A DNA stretch of 64,000 nt, taken from positions 372,001 through 436,000 of the forward strand of contig CAYOSF010000001.1 in NCBI GenBank assembly GCA_964406605.1. Direction: 5' to 3'. Position numbers and translations under genes: made by a program. Source of the DNA: CAYOSF01 sp964406605 (lineage in GTDB: Bacteria > Chloroflexota > Dehalococcoidia > DSTF01 > RBG-16-68-14). Under the pieces are notes generated by a model. The model ran no database searches. It saw only the letters and a list, made by a program, of their open reading frames with translations, and was not told where the DNA came from. Below, one piece after another: positions 58,495 through 64,000 of this stretch; position 1 is the first letter of the stretch, and the number at the start of each line of letters is the position of its first letter.

Positions 58495-60705
58495 CTAGGG
58501 CGCGAGTTCTCGGCATTCAGTAGGTCCCGGGCTGAGACGCTGCGTGACGTCCTCGCCGTTGAGCAGCAGCCGCACCTCCGGTCGCGCCCAGAGCCGGAGG
58601 CGCGATGGCGGCGGGGCGGCCTCGACCTCAACGCGTCCATCGTTCTCGCGCCAGACGGCTCTCGCAACCACCAGACCTTCGGCTTCCAGCGCGCCCGCCG
58701 CTACCTCGAGTCGCGCAGAAGAGGGTTCTTCGGCCGCGAGGGCGGCCACCCACACCTGATGTGATTCATCGGCCACGAGCCAACCGGGAGCATCAGGCGC
58801 GCGAAGGGTGGCGCCTCCCGTGCTGAGCACCTCACCGCGGCCCTGAACGATGCCCGGCGCCTCGAAGGTCGGCGGGACGTAGGGCTCGCGGTTGATCCTA
58901 CGCTCCAGCACGCGCAGGTCGCGTAGATCGTAGCGGAGGGCGAGCGTCTGACCGGCGCTCTCATACTCGATTTCGCGTACCGCCTCCTCCGACACGTCGT
59001 CCGCCACACGAGCGGCCGCAAGGTGGCCGCAGAAGGAAGCGGACGACTCGTACTCGCCCGCTGAGGCCACCTCCAGCACGAAGCCGTTGCGCACGTTGCC
59101 CTTGTAGAACGGACCGGCCAGCGTCCGGTACTCCCAGAAGTTCTTGGTCGGTCCGCTGTAGTTGTAGATGGAGAGAACGAGTTCGCCGCCGCGCTCGTCG
59201 AGTACGATGGGCGCTTCCTGGCCCATGTTCGTCGGTTCCAGTGGAATGAGTCCGATGTAGACATGCTCGGTGGCCAGCACAACCGGCTCCAGCGGCGTCA
59301 GCGCCTGGGGCAGCGAGGATACTTGTCGACCACCGACGAAGATCTCCATCGCCTTGTCCCTGCCAATGAGGAGGGCGTCCAGCCGCAGCGTGTGAACGGC
59401 CGTCGCAATGCCCATCGGCGCCAGCCCGTACACGACGATGGCCAGGTTGCGATGCTGGGCGCACCGCGGCACCCCCAGGTCCCACAGGTCGTGTTGGGTG
59501 TGGCCGTCCTTGTCAGCCATCCGACCGATCTCGTAGTCGTTGATGATGTACCGCGTGTAGAGAACACCGTAGCCGGGCGCTTCGTCCTTCCGGTAGTGCA
59601 GGATGGCGGAGTTGAACTGAGGCCAGGGCTCAGGTGGATCGCCGACGTCGTAGGATCGTGAGGCGGTGCCGAGACAGTAGTCTGGAGTGAGGTATGAGGT
59701 GAGGTCGGCATCTGAAGAAACGTCGGCTATCTCCCGGACCTGCCACTCGGGCGGCTTCTCCTCGAAGACGGCGCGGACATAGTCGGGGAGGTGGTAGCGG
59801 CTCAGTCCGACTCCTACGTGGCCCTCCTCGCCCAGCCACGGGTAGTAGCTGGTCGCTCGCCGCAGTTCTGGATAGCCCAATTCCTTGTGCAGGATCACCT
59901 TCAAGAATCCTCCGCCGCCGACGGTGTCACGGCGGTAGGCGCGGCAGTGCGGCCCGGCGATCTGGCCGGTGGGCCGGTGATAGCGTGTGGCGGCGTGCAG
60001 CCACAGGCGCTCCTCCATGAGGCGCGCTTTGAAGGCCGTGTCCGTATCGGCTGCGTGCTCGGCGACGGCGGCGAGGGCGGTGAGATCGACGCCCAGGTAG
60101 GTGGGGCTGTTGTACTCGTGGGGAGCGCCGGAGCGGGCGGTGAAGGCTATCCAAGCATCGAGCTTGCGGCGTCCACGCTCCGCATAGTGGCTGCCCCCGA
60201 GGATCTGCCCGCAGAGAACGGTGTTGTGGATATCGAGCAGGGCGATGTTGGTGTAGGAAGGGTGGACGTCGAGTAGCTCGATCTCCTGCAGTCCCAGACG
60301 CATGGCCTCCCGGATGCGCTCTTGCAGACCGCTTGAGAGGCGTTCGCCGAAGCGAAGCACGATATGCGCCAGGCCCTCCAGCATGAACTCGGCGGCGTTG
60401 AGGTCGGCTACCATCTCGTGCTCGAGGAACCAGCGGAAGTTGCCGAAGTGGGCGTTGCCTGGGCGTGTCTCCTGCATGGACAGCACCTTGTCGATCACCC
60501 GTTCGGCCAGGGCGGCGCTTCCCGGCTCGTCCTCTCGGAGGAGGCAGGTGGCGTAGGCCAGGCTGCCCCGGGGGTCGTGGTACTGGCCGAGGCCGATATC
60601 GATGCGGACCATGGCCTCGTCCGGATCGAAGTCTTCCTTCAGCTTCCGGTAACCGTCGGAGTAGAGCTCCTGTGACCGGGGGTCCAGCATTTCGTCAGCG
60701 CTCAT
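58495..60705 (-). CDS. Large protein resembling heparinase II/III-type polysaccharide lyases
   Basis: A 736-residue protein with no signal peptide. The first 350 residues are helical with motifs such as NFRWFLEHEMVADLNAAEFMLEGLAHIVLRFGE, HPSYTNIALLDIHNTVLCG and GAPHEYNSPTYLGVDLTALAAVAEHA, which recall the (alpha/alpha)6 toroid of alginate/heparin lyases (Asn-Tyr-His-type residues). The second half is beta-rich, as in the C-terminal sandwich of such lyases. It lies next to an old-yellow-enzyme/Gfo-Idh/DapA-like cluster, consistent with uronate or acid-sugar catabolism. The similarity is structural and judged by eye, so the enzymatic call is tentative. A perfect 12-base binding site precedes the ATG. 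Confidence 0.5.
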   Translation of the reverse strand: MSADEMLDPRSQELYSDGYRKLKEDFDPDEAMVRIDIGLGQYHDPRGSLAYATCLLREDEPGSAALAERVIDKVLSMQETRPGNAHFGNFRWFLEHEMVADLNAAEFMLEGLAHIVLRFGERLSSGLQERIREAMRLGLQEIELLDVHPSYTNIALLDIHNTVLCGQILGGSHYAERGRRKLDAWIAFTARSGAPHEYNSPTYLGVDLTALAAVAEHAADTDTAFKARLMEERLWLHAATRYHRPTGQIAGPHCRAYRRDTVGGGGFLKVILHKELGYPELRRATSYYPWLGEEGHVGVGLSRYHLPDYVRAVFEEKPPEWQVREIADVSSDADLTSYLTPDYCLGTASRSYDVGDPPEPWPQFNSAILHYRKDEAPGYGVLYTRYIINDYEIGRMADKDGHTQHDLWDLGVPRCAQHRNLAIVVYGLAPMGIATAVHTLRLDALLIGRDKAMEIFVGGRQVSSLPQALTPLEPVVLATEHVYIGLIPLEPTNMGQEAPIVLDERGGELVLSIYNYSGPTKNFWEYRTLAGPFYKGNVRNGFVLEVASAGEYESSASFCGHLAAARVADDVSEEAVREIEYESAGQTLALRYDLRDLRVLERRINREPYVPPTFEAPGIVQGRGEVLSTGGATLRAPDAPGWLVADESHQVWVAALAAEEPSSARLEVAAGALEAEGLVVARAVWRENDGRVEVEAAPPPSRLRLWARPEVRLLLNGEDVTQRLSPGPTECRELAP

Positions 60706-60717
60706 GGATCACCTCCT
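60706..60717 (-). promoter_or_regulatory. Perfect 12-base Shine-Dalgarno site
   Basis: On the minus strand AGGAGGTGATCC runs directly into the ATG at 60705 and is fully complementary to the usual 3' end of 16S rRNA. The run is unusually long and decides the start of the heparinase-like gene. Confidence 0.75.
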
Positions 60718-60766
60718 GTGACCGGGCATTGCGCCGGGGAGCCTGTGCGGCCACGACCCCGGCGTG

Positions 60767-62158
60767 CTAGCGTGGGTAGGCCCGGCGGAAGTAGGGGACG
60801 TAGGCCGGGTCGCGGGGCACGCAACCCACCGGTACCTGCCCCAGTTCGTTGTTCTTGGCCCGCATGAGGGCGGTGCAGTAGCTCACACCCAAGCATGCCT
60901 TCGACGGGTTCATCCGGCCGCTGCTCAGCACGTCCGCGGCGAAGTCGGGGTAGGCCAGCGCGCCGCGGCCCAGTCCGACGACGGAGATGCGTCCTTCGCG
61001 CACGCTGGCCTCGCCGGCGTTCAACGCGAAGTGTCTCAGCCAGCTATACGCCGTTCCGACCATGACCACGTCCGGGTGCGCCTGCTGAACCTCCGCTGCG
61101 GCCGCCACGTGACGCTCGACGCCGCGCAGAGGGTGCTCGGGTGAGGGGTAACCGTCCACCGGCGGCCGCTCGAATGGCCGGCCGATGTGAGGGTTGAAGT
61201 AGGGACTGCCCATGGTCAGGCTGACCAGGTGCACGCCTTGTTCCTTGAGGAGTCCGATCAGCCGGATCGGCTCGGTCAGGTCGGGGCGGGATGGCTGCGT
61301 GGCGTCCACGCCCCATCCTTGCTCGTAGGGAACGGCGGAGTCGACGTTGTCCTGGTGGGGCACCCCGTCGTAGATGTTCAGGCGTGTCGCAAGAAGCAGG
61401 TCATCGCCGAGGCGTGCGCGGGCCTCCCGAACGATGTCCAGCACCAGCCGGGAACGGTTCTCGAAAGAGCCGCCGTAGCGACCGGGTCGGTTCCTGGCCG
61501 CCAGCAGCTCGTTCAGCAGGTACGTATGGCACTGCTTGATGTCGACGAAGTCGAAGCCGATCCGGGCGGCGAGCACGGCGGCCTCGACGTAACGCTCCCC
61601 GAGGGCCTCCAGCTCCGCGTCGGACACCAATGGGTAGTCGGGCGGCAGCCGTTCACCGCGGGCGCGATCGCGCCAGGTCACCGGATCGATTGCCGGTGCG
61701 TGGTGGGCCACGATGGGCGCGTTGTGGCTCCAGCGCCCCGAATGGGTGAGCTGGAGGCCGATGAGCAGGTCGTGCGTTCCGCCGAAACGATGCCGGTGCG
61801 CTTCACGGGACTCGGTCACCAGCCGCCGGAAATCGGGTGCCGTGCGCTCCGTGAGGAGGAGCTGCCGGGGGTTAGCCCGGCCTTCCTCGGAGATCGCGGT
61901 TGCCTCGCCCCAGATGATCTTGGCGCCGCCCTCGGCGAAGCGCCGCCAGCGGCGGAACGTGAGCTCGTCGGGGCGACCGTCCAAGGTGCCGTCGCAGCCC
62001 TCCATTGGGTGGACGGCCATGCGATTCCCGGCCGTCCGCTCCCCGATCGCCACGGGCTGGGCCAGCATGTTGACCTCGTCGTCGCAGGCGAGGTCGACGC
62101 CCTGCTCTCCGATTGCCGCCCGCAGGTCATCCAGGGATCGATACGTGAAGAAGGCCAC
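60767..62158 (-). CDS. Old-yellow-enzyme family NADH:flavin oxidoreductase
   Basis: A 463-residue TIM-barrel flavoprotein. MAVHPMEGCDGTLDGRPDEL near residue 47, LQLTHSGRWS, DFVDIKQCHTYLLNELLAARNRPGRYGGSFENRSRL and VVGLGRGALAYPDFA are the usual FMN-site motifs of the OYE/2,4-dienoyl-CoA-reductase group. The C-terminal cysteines (Cys422, Cys428, Cys446; C-x5-C-x17-C) are fewer than the four of dienoyl-CoA reductases, so a [4Fe-4S] cluster may be incomplete or absent. It reduces activated double bonds. The GTG start lies 9 bases after the cupin stop; cupin, Gfo/Idh and DapA-like genes upstream form one operon. Confidence 0.88.
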   Translation of the reverse strand: MAFFTYRSLDDLRAAIGEQGVDLACDDEVNMLAQPVAIGERTAGNRMAVHPMEGCDGTLDGRPDELTFRRWRRFAEGGAKIIWGEATAISEEGRANPRQLLLTERTAPDFRRLVTESREAHRHRFGGTHDLLIGLQLTHSGRWSHNAPIVAHHAPAIDPVTWRDRARGERLPPDYPLVSDAELEALGERYVEAAVLAARIGFDFVDIKQCHTYLLNELLAARNRPGRYGGSFENRSRLVLDIVREARARLGDDLLLATRLNIYDGVPHQDNVDSAVPYEQGWGVDATQPSRPDLTEPIRLIGLLKEQGVHLVSLTMGSPYFNPHIGRPFERPPVDGYPSPEHPLRGVERHVAAAAEVQQAHPDVVMVGTAYSWLRHFALNAGEASVREGRISVVGLGRGALAYPDFAADVLSSGRMNPSKACLGVSYCTALMRAKNNELGQVPVGCVPRDPAYVPYFRRAYPR

Positions 62159-62167
62159 CGGGAGCCG

Positions 62168-62521
62168 CTATTCGAAGAAGATGTCGGTGGCCTCGCCGGC
62201 CGGCACGCCGGTAATGAGGACGTTCATCTCCCCTTTTGAGGTATGCCAGACGCCCGGCCGGATGAGCACCATATCGCCTTCCTGAACGGGGTACGTCTCG
62301 CCGTCCAGGGTGATGGTGCCGCCGCCCGATAGCACGTAGTAGAGCTCGGTCATCTTCTGGTGGCAGTGGTAGCGGGAGTTGTCGATCCTCAGATGGGAGA
62401 CGTTGACGTCCGGCGTATCGTCGGCGGTGATGATGGTGCGGCGAAATCCGCAGACGCCGCGCTCCTCGGGCACATCCAGCAACCGCCGGATCAGGAACTT
62501 CTCCGTTGCCACTTCTGTCAT
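62168..62521 (-). CDS. Cupin-domain protein
   Basis: A 117-residue cupin. Motif 1 with RYHCHQKMTELYYVLSGGGTITLDGE (His, His and Glu metal ligands) and motif 2 PVQEGDMVLIRPGVWHTSKG (His) are complete. The metal site could be enzymatic or regulatory. Its start overlaps the end of the Gfo/Idh gene by four bases and its end is nine bases from the OYE start, so it is a tightly coupled middle gene. Sugar isomerase or epimerase activity would fit the neighbours but is not proven. Confidence 0.88.
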   Translation of the reverse strand: MTEVATEKFLIRRLLDVPEERGVCGFRRTIITADDTPDVNVSHLRIDNSRYHCHQKMTELYYVLSGGGTITLDGETYPVQEGDMVLIRPGVWHTSKGEMNVLITGVPAGEATDIFFE

Positions 62522-63639
62522 GCTGTCCCTCCTCGGCCTCGGCCTGTGCCCGGCAGGCTCATCCCCTCGGGCGGAATGCGAGTGTAGAAAGGATCTGCGG
62601 GATCAATGGGGAAGCTAACCGCCTCGCCGGTCATGGCCGAGCGGTACAGCGCCGTCACCAGCTCTAGCGAGCGGCGGCACTCGTCGACGTTCACGATGGG
62701 CCGGCGTCCTTCTTCTATGGATCGCACGAAGTCTTCCACCATCCCGGCATGCAGAAACGGCGGGCCCGACGGCACCAACTCGTCCGCCTCCTTCTGTGCG
62801 CTCTCCAGATGGGTCGGGTCGGCGGCGGACAGGCGGAACGGATCCTTCGTGGGCTGGTAGGCGTCCTCGGATGAGACGGCGGACAGGTCTACCCCGTAGA
62901 CCTCCAGACGGCTGCGGTTGTCCTGGCAGTTGACCGTGGCCAGGATCTGCCCGAGCGCGCCGTTCTCGAAGTGCACGACCGCGCTCGCTGTGTCTTCCAC
63001 CTCGATGTTCGCTTTGAGGGTGGCGGCGCCCGCGTAGAGGCGGGACGGCTCGCCCATGAGCCAGAGAAGCATGTCGATCCCGTGGAGGCCCTGGCTGACG
63101 CTGGCCCCTCCGCACTCCTGTTGCCAGGTGCCGCGCCACCAGACCTCGTAGTATTCCGGAGTACGCAACCAGAGGGTATGGGTGAGGCCGAGCAACAGGC
63201 GGCCGAAGAACCCCCGGTCGATGAGCGTCTTGACCTGCTGCGCTCCCTGCCCGAAGCGGTGCTGGAACACGCCCGAGAAGAGAAAGCCCGAATCCTTCTC
63301 CGCCGCCGCGATGCGATCCAGGTCGCCCAGCGTGGCGGCCACCGGCTTCTCGCAGAGGACGTGCCTTCCGGCCTGGAGGGCGTCCACACTCTGCTGCACG
63401 TGGAGAAAGGGGGGCGTGCAGATGCTGACCGCCTGGACGTTCGGGTCGGCCAGAAGGCGCTGGTAGTCGTCGTACACCGCGGGGATGTCGAAGTGCTCAG
63501 CCAGCTTTCGTGCCCGCTCCTCCTCGATGTCGGCCACGGCGGCCAGACGCACGCGCTCACCCAGCCCTCTGTAGCCTGCGGCGTGCAGCAGCGAGATCTC
63601 CCCTGCCCCGATGATGCCGATGCCCAGGGGTGCAGCCAT
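62518..63639 (-). CDS. Gfo/Idh/MocA-family oxidoreductase
   Basis: A 373-residue NAD(P)-dependent oxidoreductase. The Rossmann motif GIIGAGEISLLHAAGYRG is N-terminal, VCEKPVAATLGDLDRI with the conserved catalytic EKP near residue 96 follows, and the C-terminal domain is the usual beta-sheet (GLHGIDMLLWLMGEPSRLYA). Family members oxidise sugars, inositols or uronates. GGTAGGGACAC precedes the ATG. It sits between a DapA-like aldolase and a cupin in one operon, a set common in acid-sugar degradation. Confidence 0.92.
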   Translation of the reverse strand: MAAPLGIGIIGAGEISLLHAAGYRGLGERVRLAAVADIEEERARKLAEHFDIPAVYDDYQRLLADPNVQAVSICTPPFLHVQQSVDALQAGRHVLCEKPVAATLGDLDRIAAAEKDSGFLFSGVFQHRFGQGAQQVKTLIDRGFFGRLLLGLTHTLWLRTPEYYEVWWRGTWQQECGGASVSQGLHGIDMLLWLMGEPSRLYAGAATLKANIEVEDTASAVVHFENGALGQILATVNCQDNRSRLEVYGVDLSAVSSEDAYQPTKDPFRLSAADPTHLESAQKEADELVPSGPPFLHAGMVEDFVRSIEEGRRPIVNVDECRRSLELVTALYRSAMTGEAVSFPIDPADPFYTRIPPEGMSLPGTGRGRGGTA

Positions 63640-63645
63640 GTGTCC

Positions 63646-64000
63646 CTACCCTTTCACCACCGGTGATGCAAGCTCGATGCTGGATAGCGCATCGGCCACG
63701 GCCCGACGTTCGACGTCGCTGAGCGGCAGGAGCGGAGGTCGCATGACGGCGCTGGGCAGCACGCCCAACAGGCGGAGGGTTTCTTTCACCCGCGCTCGGT
63801 AGTTGCGGACCGGTTTCGCGAAGAGCGCGGCGGCCAGCGGGGTGACTACCGTCTCGTCGATGCGGCGGGCGCCGGCCTCGTCGCCGGCCTTTGCCCGGGC
63901 AATCATGTCGATCTGCTCTGCGACGGCCACCGTGCCGAAGCCGATGAGGGCGCCGTCCGCCCCGCCCAGAAACGACTCCAGAATGAAGTTGTCGTTGCCG
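63646..64000 (-). CDS. Dihydrodipicolinate-synthase-family aldolase, N-terminus beyond the window
   Basis: Open to the right edge, so only the C-terminal 117 residues are seen. GNDNFILESFLGGADGALIGFGTV resembles the family segment around the barrel end (GxxGxISxxxN in DapA), followed by the helical C-terminus with NYRARVKETLRLLGVLPSAVMRPPLLPLSD. The catalytic Lys would be outside the window. DapA-like aldolases cleave 2-keto-3-deoxy acids to pyruvate plus an aldehyde. Its end lies 6 bases from the Gfo/Idh start, so it leads the operon. Confidence 0.85.
   Translation of the reverse strand, partial: GNDNFILESFLGGADGALIGFGTVAVAEQIDMIARAKAGDEAGARRIDETVVTPLAAALFAKPVRNYRARVKETLRLLGVLPSAVMRPPLLPLSDVERRAVADALSSIELASPVVKG

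Noticed and set aside
60706..60717. Sequence GGATCACCTCCT on the plus strand looks like the 3' end of 16S rRNA
   Set aside because: No rRNA sequence surrounds it; on the minus strand it is a perfect Shine-Dalgarno site directly before an ATG.

Overview
The window is about 64 kb of high-GC bacterial chromosome with dense metabolic gene content. I see no rRNA, tRNA, CRISPR array, phage module or insertion sequence. The gene families present (many paralogous zinc alcohol dehydrogenases, an enolase-superfamily dehydratase, sulfatase, old-yellow-enzyme and Gfo/Idh oxidoreductases, TIGR00266, questin-oxidase-like and UGSC proteins) suggest a Chloroflexota lineage of the SAR202/Dehalococcoidia type. 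That placement is inference: no marker gene in the window proves it.

Layout. 1-3520: a 5'-truncated anchored M28 peptidase, a HAD phosphatase and a three-gene operon of unknown proteins. 3744-6853: a conserved unknown protein translationally coupled to a UGSC-type selenoprotein whose codon 95 is an in-frame TGA followed by a SECIS-like hairpin, then an FAD-linked 2-hydroxyacid oxidase. 7223-11576: a cassette with visibly lower GC, made of a nitrilase-superfamily protein, a winged-helix protein behind a near-consensus promoter, a PocR-domain histidine kinase and a receiver-only response regulator. 11664-23379: a secreted alpha/beta hydrolase, DsrE-like protein, sulfatase, two PPOX flavoproteins, DinB-like protein, methyltransferase, homocysteine methyltransferase, enoyl-CoA hydratase, TIGR00266 protein, DUF4380-like protein and a sphingosine-1-phosphate-lyase-like PLP enzyme.

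23414-37515 is a sugar-utilisation region: alpha-L-fucosidase, FGGY kinase, three zinc dehydrogenases (two of them close paralogs flanking an enolase-superfamily dehydratase), and a divergent pair of very large alpha-L-rhamnosidase and beta-galactosidase genes. The glycosidases have no signal peptides, so they probably act on imported oligosaccharides. 37608-39035 holds an iron-sulfur protein paired with a Cys-rich protein of unknown function. 41104-45879 is a complete 2-oxoacid dehydrogenase operon (E1 alpha, E1 beta, E2, E3). 46165-48226 is an acyl-CoA dehydrogenase plus SDR pair. 49350-56981 includes another zinc dehydrogenase, an orphan Tat-type peptide/sugar-binding lipoprotein, a beta-propeller-like lipoprotein, a ThDP enzyme and a LOG-family protein. 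57107-58384 is an unusual fusion of a peptidase-S51-like domain with a cysteinyl-tRNA-synthetase C-terminal module. 58495-64000 is a second carbohydrate/acid-sugar cluster (heparinase-like protein, old yellow enzyme, cupin, Gfo/Idh, DapA-like aldolase) that runs off the right edge.

The strongest single observation is the selenoprotein at 4805-5341, which standard gene calling splits at the UGA. Many intergenic gaps carry perfect GC-rich hairpins with no T-tract.
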